Assembly (NCBI RefSeq): GCF_001422205.1
Contig: NZ_LMMJ01000007.1
Location: 62,870 to 126,869, forward strand
DNA from: Curtobacterium sp. Leaf261
GTDB taxonomy: Bacteria > Actinomycetota > Actinomycetes > Actinomycetales > Microbacteriaceae
Direction: 5' to 3'
Length of the DNA stretch: 64,000 nucleotides
Shown: in pieces, positions 1 through 8,535 of the stretch
How positions within the stretch are numbered: the first letter of the stretch is position 1
Layout of the letters: every line of letters starts with the position of its first letter
Translations under genes and position numbers: made by a program
Notes under the pieces: generated by a model
Database searches by the model: none
What the model was told of the DNA's origin: nothing
The model's input: only the letters and a program-made list of their open reading frames with translations

Positions 1-1
1 C

Positions 2-649
2 GACCCGGCCGCCATGGAGTCCGCGCTCCGGGCCGCGGCGGCGGGCGGCGACCCGTTCGACGTGCCGGCGTACGTCAACGCGTTCCCGGCGGCCAAGCAC
101 GACCACTTCCTGATCCCGGCGGGGACGGTGCACTGCTCGGGGGCGGACTCGATGGTCCTCGAGATCTCGGCGACGCCGTACATCTTCACGTTCAAGATGT
201 GGGACTGGGGTCGTGTCGGCCTCGACGGCGTCCCACGGCCCGTGCACCTCGACCACGCGCTCGCCAACATCCAGTGGAACCGCGACACCGGGTTCGCCCG
301 CGACGAGCTCGTCGGCCAGGTGGAGCAGGTCGCGAGCGGTGACGGCTGGGTGGAGGAGCGGACCGGGCTGCACGAGCTCGAGTTCATCGAGGTCCGGCGA
401 CACTGGTTCGACACCACGGTCGAGCACGACACCCGCGGCACCGTGAACGTCCTCAACCTGGTCGAGGGTGCCGAGGCGGTCGTCGAGAGTCCGACCGGCG
501 CGTTCGAGCCGTTCGTGGTGCACTACGCCGAGACGTTCATCGTCCCGGCGTCGGTCGGTCGGTACACGATCCGCCCCTGCGGCCACGGCGAGGGCCAGCG
601 CTGCGGAACGGTCCTCGCCTCGGTCCGGGGAACCTCGATCGACGACTGA
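2..649 (+). CDS. manA: Mannose-6-phosphate isomerase, class I, C-terminal part
   Basis: The reading frame is open from the window edge, so the N-terminus lies outside. The visible 215 or so residues carry a cupin-type stretch, HFLIPAGTVHCSG, of the kind that holds zinc ligands in type I phosphomannose isomerases, followed by an FKMWDWGRVGLDG segment. The family interconverts mannose 6-phosphate and fructose 6-phosphate in the cytosol. It faces, convergently, a ROK kinase and a secreted GH76 mannanase, which fits mannose use. The ATG at 14 is internal and not the real start. Family assignment is fairly sure; substrate is inferred from family and context. Confidence 0.82.
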   Translation, partial: DPAAMESALRAAAAGGDPFDVPAYVNAFPAAKHDHFLIPAGTVHCSGADSMVLEISATPYIFTFKMWDWGRVGLDGVPRPVHLDHALANIQWNRDTGFARDELVGQVEQVASGDGWVEERTGLHELEFIEVRRHWFDTTVEHDTRGTVNVLNLVEGAEAVVESPTGAFEPFVVHYAETFIVPASVGRYTIRPCGHGEGQRCGTVLASVRGTSIDD

Positions 650-665
650 GCCCGGGGTCCCCGAC

Positions 666-722
666 GGGCGACAGACTCCCGGGGACCCCGGGCGACAGAC
701 TCCCGGGGACCCCGACGGGCGA
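666..722. repeat. 24-bp tandem repeat between convergent genes
   Basis: A 24-bp unit starting GGGCGACAGACTCCCGGGGA occurs at 666-689 and 690-713, with a partial third copy after it. The unit contains the palindrome CCCGGGG and can fold. It lies between the ends of manA and the ROK kinase and may act as a two-way terminator. Confidence 0.6.
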
Positions 723-764
723 CTGCGTCCTGAAGAACCTCGTCCGACGACGCCGTCGCGCTGG

Positions 765-1670
765 TCAGGCGGCCCAGGCCGCGGCGCCGACGAGGGGCGC
801 ACGCGCTCCGAGCCGGGCGGGCACGAGCTCGGGGGCGATCGTCGGCGCGCCCGCCGCGAGTCCGCGTCCGAGCGGGACCGCGATGACGTCCCACGACCCC
901 GCGATGGCGCCACCCACGACGACGCGGGTGGCGCCGAACCGCTGCACCCACGGCGCCAGCGCACGTCCGAGCGCCCCGAGTGCCGCATCGACCACGACCA
1001 TCGCGTCGTCGTCCCCGGCGCGCGCGGCCGCGCACACCTCGGCGACGGTCCGTTCCTGGCCGGTCCGTTCGCGGAAGGCATCCCGGATCGCCGGCGACGA
1101 CATCACCCGCTCGAGCGGGACCCCGTCGATCTCGATCCGGTGCGCGTCGCCGTTCGGGGGCACGTCGGGGCCGCCGTCGACCTCGTGGCCGTCCGCCAGG
1201 AACGCCGATCCGACACCGGTGCCGAGCGTGACGCACAGCAGTCGAGCGGCGTGCTCACCGGCGCCGGTGGCCCACTCGCCGATCCCGTAGGCGACCGCGT
1301 CGTTCAGGAACCCGATGCGGTCGGTCGTGGTGCCGAGCCGCATCGCGAACTCCGCGCGGAGGTCGACACCGGCGATCGAACGGAACTTGTCGACGCCCTC
1401 GAAGCTGCCGACACCGGCGGCCGCGTCGAACGGCCCGGGGATGGCGATCGCCCACCGAGTCGGGGCCGCCGCCGAACCGTCGGACAGCAGGGACCGCGCC
1501 GGCGCCGCGAGCCCCGCGAGCAGGACCTCCCGCGGGGCGTGGGGGTCGAGGGACCCCGCGGCCTCCGCCAGGACCTGCCCGGGCTCGGCCGGGTCGATCA
1601 GCGCTGCTGTGACGTGTCCGCCGCCGATGTCCATGACACCGACGACGGCTCTGTTCGACACGGTTCCCAC
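765..1670 (-). CDS. ROK family sugar kinase-like protein
   Basis: A ROK-fold protein of about 301 residues with no N-terminal helix-turn-helix, so a kinase-type rather than NagC-type member. The phosphate-1 loop reads MDIGGGHVTAALID (usual DIGGT), and LGTGVGSAF is the second phosphate loop. The His/Cys zinc cluster (CxCGxxGC) typical of ROK kinases is absent: that region reads PPNGDAHRIEIDG. It follows the GH76 gene by 11 bases and should be co-transcribed with it, so hexose phosphorylation (glucose or mannose) is the inferred role. The GTG at 1670 lies 4 bases after GGAGG; a second GTG at 1661 is 13 bases away. An ATG at 1715 would overlap the upstream gene. Confidence 0.8.
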   Translation of the reverse strand: MGTVSNRAVVGVMDIGGGHVTAALIDPAEPGQVLAEAAGSLDPHAPREVLLAGLAAPARSLLSDGSAAAPTRWAIAIPGPFDAAAGVGSFEGVDKFRSIAGVDLRAEFAMRLGTTTDRIGFLNDAVAYGIGEWATGAGEHAARLLCVTLGTGVGSAFLADGHEVDGGPDVPPNGDAHRIEIDGVPLERVMSSPAIRDAFRERTGQERTVAEVCAAARAGDDDAMVVVDAALGALGRALAPWVQRFGATRVVVGGAIAGSWDVIAVPLGRGLAAGAPTIAPELVPARLGARAPLVGAAAWAA

Positions 1671-1681
1671 ACGTCCTCCAC

Positions 1682-2911
1682 TCAGCTGATGTCCCCGAGA
1701 CGGTCGCTCGACCACCCGAGTGCCGCGAAGACCTGGATCATCGCCGCCTGGTCCAGTGTGGCGGCCGGACGGGTCAGATCGACGTCGCCCCCGCCGCTCG
1801 GCTGGAAGTGGAAGAGCCCGGTCGCGGGGTCACGGTTGTCCCGCCACGTCGCGTTCGCCCAGGCCTCGGCCGCCGCGCGGTAGGCCGGGTCGTGCTGCAC
1901 CGAGTCGAGCAGCAGGAGGTCCTTGAAGTAGAACGCGTTGAACACGGCCGGCTGCTGCTGCAGACGGTTGTCCGTGGTCCAGTACGCCAGCGAACCTCTC
2001 GCCGCCGCCCGCGCCTGCTGGAGGTACTTCGGGTCCTGGGTCGCGCGGTACAGGATCGTCGCAGTCCCGATCATGGCGCCCGAGTTGTAGGTCCAGAGCG
2101 TCGTGTCGACGGTCCCGTCGTCGTTCCGACTGTTCTGGTAGAGACCCGCGGACTGGCGCAGGCACCGGTTGTTCCAGTCGTACAGCTTCGTGCTCCACCG
2201 CAGGTACGACGGGTCCTTCGTCTCCTCGTACAGGTGCGCTGCGAGCTGGGCCCCGAGCCCGGTCACGTTCGCGGCCCTGACGGTGTTGTCCGGCCGGTCG
2301 ATCCAGTCGAGCCCGCCGGGGCAGGTGAGCGTCGTGTCGGTGTTCCATCCGCGCGAGGCGATGTCGAACGCCGTCCGCGCGGCGTCCAGGTACGAGGCGT
2401 TCCCGGTCGCGCGGTACTCGCTGATGTTCGAGAGCCCGACCACGTCGTTGTCGTCGTAGTACACGTCGCCACCCGTGCCGAGCGGTGCCGGCAAGTAGGA
2501 CTCGTAGCCGGGTCGGCCGCCCGGGAGGACGGCGTAGTAGTTCTGGAACCCGCTGACCCGAGCCGCTGCGGAGTTCGTGTACGCGGCGCCCGCTCCGGGC
2601 AGCCCCTGCAGGTCGAGCGCCGCCTGCGTCGCCTCGCGGTACTCCCAGAGGTACGAGTACGGGTTCCCGGTGCTCGTGTCGGTGTTCTCGCGGTACAGCC
2701 CGTGCCCCGCGGCGCCGGTGTACAGGCTGTCCTGCATGGCGTCGTAGGTGCTGCTCGCACGGGACTGCCAGACGCCGTCCGGCGAGGTGGCGGCATGAGC
2801 GGGGGTCCCCGTCCCGGCGACGATGCTGCCGCCGATGGCGAGGGCCGCGACGGTGGCGACCGTCGCGACGCGTGTGAACGCGGTGGTCGTGGAGTAGCGC
2901 GTGGGCGTCAT
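1682..2911 (-). CDS. Secreted glycoside hydrolase family 76 protein
   Basis: About 409 residues starting at ATG 2911 (AGGA 7 bases upstream). Residues 1-40 form a signal peptide ending TPAHA, so the enzyme is exported. The mature part is an alpha/alpha-barrel GH76 protein; the adjacent aspartates in VYYDDNDVV, near residues 143-144, correspond to the catalytic pair. GH76 enzymes are endo-alpha-1,6-mannanases acting on mannan backbones. With the ROK kinase downstream and convergent manA, this looks like a mannan-use group. A perfect 14-bp palindrome 19 bases upstream of the start suggests control by a LacI-type repressor not encoded beside it. Confidence 0.88.
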   Translation of the reverse strand: MTPTRYSTTTAFTRVATVATVAALAIGGSIVAGTGTPAHAATSPDGVWQSRASSTYDAMQDSLYTGAAGHGLYRENTDTSTGNPYSYLWEYREATQAALDLQGLPGAGAAYTNSAAARVSGFQNYYAVLPGGRPGYESYLPAPLGTGGDVYYDDNDVVGLSNISEYRATGNASYLDAARTAFDIASRGWNTDTTLTCPGGLDWIDRPDNTVRAANVTGLGAQLAAHLYEETKDPSYLRWSTKLYDWNNRCLRQSAGLYQNSRNDDGTVDTTLWTYNSGAMIGTATILYRATQDPKYLQQARAAARGSLAYWTTDNRLQQQPAVFNAFYFKDLLLLDSVQHDPAYRAAAEAWANATWRDNRDPATGLFHFQPSGGGDVDLTRPAATLDQAAMIQVFAALGWSSDRLGDIS

Positions 2912-2930
2912 TGCACATCCTGCTTCCGTT

Positions 2931-2944
2931 TGGTATCGATACCA
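2931..2944. promoter_or_regulatory. Palindromic operator upstream of the GH76 gene
   Basis: TGGTATCGATACCA is a perfect 14-bp inverted repeat with a central CG, the layout of LacI-family operators. It sits between the GH76 start and its likely promoter. I see no other copy in the window. Confidence 0.6.
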
Positions 2945-3009
2945 TAACCGGAAGGACCGACCTCCGCCAGCCCCTCCGGACGAGCAACCCATGTTCGACG
3001 GTTCGTGTG

Positions 3010-3038
3010 TTGACTGTTTGAGTTCTAACGGTTAGAGT
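3010..3038 (+). promoter_or_regulatory. marR promoter with overlapping operator
   Basis: TTGACT (3010-3015), a 17-base spacer and TAGAGT (3033-3038) form a good -35/-10 pair whose start point falls at about the ATG at 3046. The inverted repeat TCTAACGGTTAGA (3024-3036) overlaps the -10, as expected for MarR autorepression. Confidence 0.65.
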
Positions 3039-3045
3039 TCTGATC

Positions 3046-3492
3046 ATGAACGAACCGGGTCCCTCGCTGACGACCAACCTCGACCTCCTCCGGTGGATCG
3101 GGTGGGCGCAGCAGCAGGCCGGGCTCGAGTGGATCCGGGAGCGCGACCTCAGCCACCAGCAGAGCTTCGTCCTCGGGTACCTCGTCAAGGCCCCCGGCGC
3201 GATCCAGCGAGACATCGCGGAGATCTCCCACACCACACCGGCGAGCGTCTCGAGTCTCCTGCAGGGGCTCGAGCGTCGCGGGCTGGTCGAACGACGCGCC
3301 GACCCGGACAACGAACGCAGCAAGCGCGTCCACGCCACCCCCGCCGGAACCGACCTGATCGCCGGGTTCGACACCGCCATGCGCGACACCGAGGAGACGA
3401 TCCTCGCGCCGCTCGACCAGCACGAGCGGGCGACCCTGCACGCGCTGCTGACCAAGATCACCGCGGTCCTGCCGCAGCCGACCCGGAGCTGA
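3046..3492 (+). CDS. MarR family transcriptional regulator
   Basis: 148 residues, the usual MarR length. The central winged helix-turn-helix runs from about AIQRDIAEISHTTPASVSSL to the wing RRADPDNERSKR, with the conserved Asp-x-Arg in the wing. No Shine-Dalgarno precedes the ATG; the -10 hexamer ends 7 bases before it, so the mRNA is probably leaderless. A palindrome over the -10 is the likely operator for self-repression. The MATE efflux gene follows 159 bases downstream on the same strand, so the regulator probably senses a compound that the pump exports. Confidence 0.88.
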   Translation: MNEPGPSLTTNLDLLRWIGWAQQQAGLEWIRERDLSHQQSFVLGYLVKAPGAIQRDIAEISHTTPASVSSLLQGLERRGLVERRADPDNERSKRVHATPAGTDLIAGFDTAMRDTEETILAPLDQHERATLHALLTKITAVLPQPTRS

Positions 3493-3651
3493 CCGGCGGC
3501 CGACCGGCCGACCGGCACCGCCCCTCCCGGCCGACTCCGCACCCCACGCGCCCGTCAGGGCGTCCCCCACCACGCGCCGTCCGTCGGCGCTCCCTCAGTC
3601 ATGCCCGAACGCGCCCCGCGCGCGGGCGCACCATCCCCGAAGGAGCACTCC

Positions 3652-5169
3652 ATGAGCACCTCGAACCCCACCACCGACACCCCCACCACCGACACCGCCG
3701 ACACGCCCACCGCCGACGCCCACACCCCCGCCACCCCGGGCCCGACCCCGGACGCCGCCGCGACCGTCGGCAGCAACCGCTGGTACCTCGCCACCGCCCC
3801 GATCCCCCGCGCCCTCGTGCACCTCTGCGTGCCGATGGCAGCGGCGCTCATCGTCAGCGCGCTCTACAACGTCATCAACGCGGGCGTCATCGGCTCCCTC
3901 CACGACGCGACCCTGCTCGCCGCCGTCACGCTCGGGTCCCCGATCCTCGGGCTGGTGATGGCCGTCGGTGGTGTCTTCGGCACCGGCGGCAGCGCGCTCA
4001 TCTCGCGGTTGCTCGGCGCCTCGGAGCACGACCCCGCGAAGGCGGCCGACATCAAGCACGTCGCGTCGTTCTCGGTGTGGGGCGCCGGGATCGTCGGGGC
4101 CGCCCTCGGCGTGGTCGGACTGCTGCTCCTCCGGCCGCTCGTCACCGTGCTCGGCGCGCACGGTGCGACCGTCCCCGACACGAGCGCCTTCGTCGGGGTC
4201 ATGCTCGCGTTCGTGCCCGTGCTCGCCGCGTCGTTCTGCCTGGAGCAGCTCGTCCGCGCCGAGGGTGCCGCCCGCCAGGTGATGATCGGACTCATCGGCT
4301 CGACGGTCGCGAACCTCGTGTTCGACGTGCTGTTCATCCTCGTGCTGCACTGGGGCGTGGCCGGCGCCGCGCTGTCCGTCGGCCTCGCGAACGCCCTGAC
4401 GATCGTGTACTTCGTCACCTGGCTGACCCGGCACAGCGAGCACGTCAGCCTCGCCCCGAAGTGGTTCACGCTCTCCCCCGCCGTCATGAAGCCCGTCTTC
4501 GGCATCGGGGTCGGGGAGCTGCTGCAGGCCGGGTTCCTGATCGTCACGTCCCTCGTCCTCAACAACATGGCCGCCGGGTACGGCGACGGTCCGCTCGCCG
4601 CGATGGGCGTCGCCGTCCGCATCGCACAGGTGCCGGAGTTCCTCATCATGGGCGTGACGCTCGGCGTCCTGCCGCTCCTGGCGTACTCGTTCGGCAAGGG
4701 TGACGCGGCGCGACTGTCCGCGTCGCTCCGCGGGTCGGCGCTGACCGTGGGCGGGATCGCGCTGGTCTTCTCGACGATCGTCTTCGTGTTCCGCGACCAG
4801 GTGTTCTCCGCGTTCGTGTCAGACCGGTCGCTCCTGGCGCTCGGTGCGACGATCATCACGGCCCAGCTCGTCTCGATGGTGTGCAACGGGTTCACGGGAC
4901 TCATCACGTCGATGTTCCAGGCGGCCGGCAGGGCGCTCCCGGCGACGATCATGTCGATGACCCAGGGCGTGGTGTTCATCCCGATCGTCATCCTCGCGAA
5001 CCTCTGGTTCGGGCTCGACGGCCTCATCTGGGCGCTCACGGTCAGCGAGGGGCTCGTGCTCGTCGCGGGGATCGTGATGTGGCTCGCCGCTCGTGGCGGC
5101 ATCGCGCGGGGGCTCGCCGAGGGCAGCCCGGAGCGCGCCGAGGAGGTCCTCGAGGGCGCGGAGGCCTGA
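3652..5169 (+). CDS. MATE family efflux transporter
   Basis: 505 residues starting at ATG 3652, preceded by GAAGGAG. The first 40 residues are a Thr/Pro/Asp-rich cytoplasmic tail. The rest is a hydrophobic protein with about twelve membrane segments in two similar halves, as in MATE (multidrug and toxic compound extrusion) proteins of the DinF/MepA type. These export cationic drugs using a sodium or proton gradient. An upstream in-frame ATG at 3601 lacks a ribosome site. It lies downstream of the MarR gene and probably shares its control. A 12-bp terminator-like stem follows the stop. Confidence 0.87.
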   Translation: MSTSNPTTDTPTTDTADTPTADAHTPATPGPTPDAAATVGSNRWYLATAPIPRALVHLCVPMAAALIVSALYNVINAGVIGSLHDATLLAAVTLGSPILGLVMAVGGVFGTGGSALISRLLGASEHDPAKAADIKHVASFSVWGAGIVGAALGVVGLLLLRPLVTVLGAHGATVPDTSAFVGVMLAFVPVLAASFCLEQLVRAEGAARQVMIGLIGSTVANLVFDVLFILVLHWGVAGAALSVGLANALTIVYFVTWLTRHSEHVSLAPKWFTLSPAVMKPVFGIGVGELLQAGFLIVTSLVLNNMAAGYGDGPLAAMGVAVRIAQVPEFLIMGVTLGVLPLLAYSFGKGDAARLSASLRGSALTVGGIALVFSTIVFVFRDQVFSAFVSDRSLLALGATIITAQLVSMVCNGFTGLITSMFQAAGRALPATIMSMTQGVVFIPIVILANLWFGLDGLIWALTVSEGLVLVAGIVMWLAARGGIARGLAEGSPERAEEVLEGAEA

Positions 5170-5178
5170 CACGGGCGA

Positions 5179-5207
5179 GCAGACCCGGACGCCGTGTCCG
5201 GGTCTGC
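5179..5207 (+). terminator. Terminator-like hairpin after the MATE gene
   Basis: GCAGACCCGGAC and GTCCGGGTCTGC form a perfect 12-bp stem with a 5-base loop, starting 9 bases after the stop. No T-run follows, as is common in actinobacteria. Confidence 0.7.
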
Positions 5208-5263
5208 AGGCGTCCCGAGTACCGTCACGCATCGACGCCCCATCCCCCGAGGAGAGGAACCCC

Positions 5264-5692
5264 ATGGCCATCCCCGCCATCGACTACGCCCACGTCCGCA
5301 TCACCGTCACCGACATCGCCCGCTCACGGAAGTTCTACGACGACGTCTTCGGCTTCGAGGTCCTCGCGGAGGCTCCGCCGGAGGACGCGGACCAGGCGAC
5401 CAAGGACGCCATGTGGTGGGTCTTCGGCGGCGTGGTCTACCAGTTCCACGGCGGCGTGTTCGGCGTGCGGCCCGTCGCCCCGGCCGGCGACGAGTTCGAC
5501 CCGGACCGCGTCGGTCTCGACCACGTGAGCTTCGCCGTCCCCTCGCGTGACGACCTCGACGCCGCGGCGACGCTGCTCGACGGCCTCGGCATCGCGCACG
5601 AGGGCGTCAAGGACATCGGCTCCGGTCTCATCCTCGAGTTCCGCGACCCCGACGGCATCGCGCTCGAGCTCTTCACACCCACCGCAGGCTGA
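5264..5692 (+). CDS. VOC family protein
   Basis: 142 residues from ATG 5264, with GAGGAGAGG as ribosome site. It is a single vicinal-oxygen-chelate (glyoxalase/bleomycin resistance) domain with two beta-alpha-beta-beta-beta units: YAHVRITVTDIARSRKFYDDVFGFEV in the first and GLDHVSFAVP with EFRDPDGIALELF in the second. Candidate metal ligands are the two His of the strand starts and the Glu of the last strand. Family members include lactoylglutathione lyases, dioxygenases and antibiotic-binding proteins; the substrate cannot be told from sequence. Confidence 0.85.
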   Translation: MAIPAIDYAHVRITVTDIARSRKFYDDVFGFEVLAEAPPEDADQATKDAMWWVFGGVVYQFHGGVFGVRPVAPAGDEFDPDRVGLDHVSFAVPSRDDLDAAATLLDGLGIAHEGVKDIGSGLILEFRDPDGIALELFTPTAG

Positions 5693-5722
5693 CCGGCGGC
5701 CGGTGCGATGCCGGCCACGGTG

Positions 5723-5766
5723 CGGACTGGAGGGACGGTGCCAGGCCGCCCCGTCCCTCCAGTCCG
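5723..5766. repeat. Family A hairpin, copy 1
   Basis: CGGACTGGAGGGACGG (5723-5738) and its exact complement (5751-5766) flank a 12-base loop. It lies between two genes on the same strand. See the finding on family A. Confidence 0.9.
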
Positions 5767-5825
5767 TCGTTCCGTCACCCTGGTGAGCCGGCCCTCCCAT
5801 CGGTCGGTCTGGCAAGGTGGGGTCC

Positions 5826-6422
5826 GTGACCGACATCGCGTGGGACTCCGGGCAGTGGACGAACGAGCCGAAGGCAGTGCAGGTCGCCGACGAGGGCATG
5901 CACGTCACGGCGCGCGAGGGCAGCGACGCGTGGCGCACGACGTCCTACGGCTTCGTCCACGACACCGAGCACGCGCTGCTGAACGACCTCCCGCAGGGCA
6001 CCGCGGTCGAGGTCTCGTTCCGTCTCGACTTCACGGCGCAGTTCGACCAGGCCGGTGTGTTCGTCCGGGTCGACGAGTCCACCTGGGTCAAGGCCGGGGT
6101 GGAGCTGAGCGACGGCGAGCAGAGCCTCGGCGCCGTGGTCACCCGCGGGGAGTCCGACTGGTCGCTGTCACCGGTCCCGGACTGGGCCGGCCGCGAGGTC
6201 ACCGTCCGCGCCAGCCGCTCGGGTGACGCCCTGACGGTCCGGGCCCGCGTCGACGCCGAACCGTGGCGCCTCGTGCGGGTGGCTCCGCTGCCGGTCGATG
6301 CCGTCGTCGGAGCCGGACCCTTCTGCTGCGCGCCGTCCCGCGCGGACCTGACGGTGCACTTCACTGCGTGGCGGCAGACGACGGCGGACGCTTCTCTCCA
6401 CCCGGACGACGGCGACGCCTGA
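5826..6422 (+). CDS. DUF1349 domain protein
   Basis: About 198 residues; GTG 5826 chosen because the upstream AAGGTGGGG can serve as ribosome site, while GTG 5817 lies inside it. The protein matches the DUF1349 beta-sandwich (concanavalin-like) family: early WDSGQWTNEP, then VSFRLDFTAQFDQAGVFVRVDESTWVKAGVE and a late GAGPFCCAPSRADLTVHF. No signal peptide or membrane segment, so cytosolic. The family is related by fold to carbohydrate-binding proteins and its role is unknown. Confidence 0.82.
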   Translation: MTDIAWDSGQWTNEPKAVQVADEGMHVTAREGSDAWRTTSYGFVHDTEHALLNDLPQGTAVEVSFRLDFTAQFDQAGVFVRVDESTWVKAGVELSDGEQSLGAVVTRGESDWSLSPVPDWAGREVTVRASRSGDALTVRARVDAEPWRLVRVAPLPVDAVVGAGPFCCAPSRADLTVHFTAWRQTTADASLHPDDGDA

Positions 6423-6470
6423 CCTCGCGGAGCCGCCGGACGGTCGGCCAGGCTCCGGGCCGCCCTGCCG

Positions 6471-7301
6471 TCATCGCCACCGGACGATCGCGTCGATGAC
6501 CGGCTCGTGCCGCGCGGCCATCTCCTCGGACCACGCGTCGAGCAGGTGCAGGGTCGCCATCCGGAAGGCCATCGCGCGGACGACGAGCTGTCGCCACTCC
6601 GCGAGCCCGGTGCCGAGCGCCGCGAGGCCGTCCGCGGGATGCCCGTGCCAGCACACCGCGTCGACCGCCGCGATCGCCGCCCCGAACGCCGCCGGTCGCC
6701 AGTAGGGCGCCCAGTCGATGACCGCGGGAGGCTCCCCCGGCGCGAACAACACGTTGCCGAGCAGGTCGCCGTGGATCACCTGCGAGGGCGACGACACCGG
6801 CGCGAACTCCGCCGCCAGACGATCGAGCAAGCGGTCCCGCGGGAGGACGTCCTCCTCCCACGCCATCCGGTCCGCGCGGCTCCACGGATCGTCCGACGTG
6901 GCGATGAACTCGGGCCGCTCGAGTCCGGCAACGGCCGCGTGGAACGCCACACCCGCTGCGATGACGTCCTCGACCCGCGTCTCGTCGGCCGAGCCGGACA
7001 GCCGTTCCCAGGCCTCCCAGCCGCCGTGGACCCACCCTCCCTCGACGGTGGCGACGGGTCGCGCGGTCCGGAACCCGGGGTCGGGGCGGATGTCGGCGAG
7101 GGCCTGAGCCTTCCAGATCGACTCCTCGACGTCGCCGAGCGGGCGGAGGACCACATCGCCGACCCGCCAGGTGAGGCCCCGACCACCTGCGAGCCGTTCC
7201 GGCTCGACGCCACGGACTGGTCCGGCCGTACCAACCGCTCGGACCGCTCCGATGCCGAACGCAGCGAGGACCTCGTCAGCAGGCTTCGTCGCTCCGAGCA
7301 T
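6471..7301 (-). CDS. APH-like kinase-fold protein (TIGR02569 type)
   Basis: 276 residues. The C-terminal half has HGDLLGNVLF and VIDWAPYWR, the catalytic loop and metal-binding motifs of aminoglycoside/choline kinase folds; the spacing resembles the actinobacterial TIGR02569 family. The N-terminus lacks a clear glycine loop. The phosphate acceptor is unknown. A TAACCT hexamer ends 6 bases before the ATG on this strand, which points to a leaderless transcript. It stands alone, divergent from ydcF. Confidence 0.75.
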   Translation of the reverse strand: MLGATKPADEVLAAFGIGAVRAVGTAGPVRGVEPERLAGGRGLTWRVGDVVLRPLGDVEESIWKAQALADIRPDPGFRTARPVATVEGGWVHGGWEAWERLSGSADETRVEDVIAAGVAFHAAVAGLERPEFIATSDDPWSRADRMAWEEDVLPRDRLLDRLAAEFAPVSSPSQVIHGDLLGNVLFAPGEPPAVIDWAPYWRPAAFGAAIAAVDAVCWHGHPADGLAALGTGLAEWRQLVVRAMAFRMATLHLLDAWSEEMAARHEPVIDAIVRWR

Positions 7302-7307
7302 GACGCA

Positions 7308-7313
7308 AGGTTA
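7308..7313 (-). promoter_or_regulatory. -10 hexamer, leaderless start
   Basis: TAACCT on the minus strand, 6 bases before the ATG of the kinase-fold gene. Confidence 0.5.
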
Positions 7314-7348
7314 GGGGCTCGCATGCGCTGGGCGCGCGACCACCTGAC

Positions 7349-7390
7349 GGACTGGAGGCGCGGGACGGCGCCGCCCCGCGCCTCCAGTCC
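7349..7390. repeat. Family A hairpin, copy 2
   Basis: GGACTGGAGGCGCGGG (7349-7364) pairs perfectly with 7375-7390 around a 10-base loop. It lies between two divergent genes, so it is not a simple terminator. Confidence 0.88.
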
Positions 7391-7488
7391 CATGGCGGTC
7401 CGGTCCGGCGGGCGTCCGGTCCGGTGCGGCGTCCGGGGATACCCTGGCAACCCTGGGCGCCCAGCCCGCTCGACACCGTTGGAGTCCC

Positions 7489-8535
7489 ATGTTCGTCGGC
7501 ATCGCGATGCTCGTCCTCGCAGCGGTGTTCGCGGCCCTGTACCTGCTCGCCCGACACCGGGACCGTCGGATGCTCCGCAACGGGGTGTTCCTCACTGCGG
7601 CGGTGCTCCTGGCGATGCTCGGAGTCCTCACCGTGCTCGCCGCCCTGCTCCCGGGGGTCGGCGTCGTGGTGTCCGGCCTGCTGCTCCTCGTGCCACTGGT
7701 GATCCTCGTGCTCGGCATCGCCCTGATCGGCAACGGCGTCACGATGCTCCGGCTGGAGGGTCGGAGCCTCGGGAACCTCCTCTCGCTCGTCCTCGGCGTG
7801 CTGGTGTTGGTCCTGCCGGCGCTCGCAGCGACGCTCATCCTGGTGAACACCTCCGAGCGCGCGGGGTTCCTGACCGCCCTCGGTTCCGCGGTCGCCGTGG
7901 TCATCGTGTTCGTGTCGACCTACTTCGCGTTCGCGTTCGTCGCGTTCGGCTTCTACTCGATCGTCTACGGGCGGATGCGACACCGGAAGGCCCCCGACGC
8001 CATCGTGGTGCTCGGCTCCGGGTTGGTCCGGGGCGAGGTCCCGCCGCTGCTCCGGAGTCGCCTGGACCGCGCGATGACGGTGTACCGCTCCGAGAAGGAC
8101 GCCGGCCGATCCCCCGTCCTGATCCCGTCAGGCGGACAGGGAGACGACGAGCCCCGATCGGAGGGTGCGGCGATGGCGGAGTACCTGGTCTCCGTCGGCG
8201 CTGACCCGGCCGACGTGCTGCCCGAGACCGAGTCGCGGAACACCGCCGAGAACCTCCGGCTGTCGCTCGCGGTGCAGGCGGCCGCAGGTCGGGCCGGGAG
8301 CGTCACGGTCGTCACGAACAACTACCACGTCCTCCGCGCGGCGACACTGGCGCGCAAGGTCGGTGCCGACGCGCAGGTGATCGGGTCGCCGACGGCCCGG
8401 TACTACGTCCCGAGCGCGTTCATCCGCGAGTTCGCCGCGGTCGTCGTCGAACACCGCTGGTTCAACCTGCTGGCGTGCCTGCCGTTCGTCGTGCTCGCGG
8501 GGTTCCTGCTCTGGGAGACCTACCAGTACCGCTGA
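7489..8535 (+). CDS. YdcF/SanA/ElyC family membrane protein
   Basis: 348 residues from ATG 7489, preceded by GGAG. The N-terminal 160 residues hold about five membrane segments; then a DUF218 domain starts at APDAIVVLGSGLVRGEVPPLLRSRLDRA, with TESRNTAENLRLS and VVTNNYHVLRAATLARKVG, the conserved family motifs. A last membrane segment ends the protein. Members such as ElyC and SanA act in envelope or peptidoglycan integrity; the biochemical reaction is not settled. Confidence 0.85.
   Translation: MFVGIAMLVLAAVFAALYLLARHRDRRMLRNGVFLTAAVLLAMLGVLTVLAALLPGVGVVVSGLLLLVPLVILVLGIALIGNGVTMLRLEGRSLGNLLSLVLGVLVLVLPALAATLILVNTSERAGFLTALGSAVAVVIVFVSTYFAFAFVAFGFYSIVYGRMRHRKAPDAIVVLGSGLVRGEVPPLLRSRLDRAMTVYRSEKDAGRSPVLIPSGGQGDDEPRSEGAAMAEYLVSVGADPADVLPETESRNTAENLRLSLAVQAAAGRAGSVTVVTNNYHVLRAATLARKVGADAQVIGSPTARYYVPSAFIREFAAVVVEHRWFNLLACLPFVVLAGFLLWETYQYR

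Noticed and set aside
468..1883. Long open frames opposite real genes, e.g. 471 codons at 468-1883 and 1452 codons at 25712-30070 on the minus strand
   Set aside because: Their products are Arg/Pro/Ala or Asp/Val/Glu-rich without domains and overlap well-supported genes; typical high-GC shadows.
5723..5766. Family A hairpins as ordinary terminators
   Set aside because: Several copies lie between divergent genes or have a coding or ribosome-site role, and sequence conservation exceeds that of terminators in this genome.
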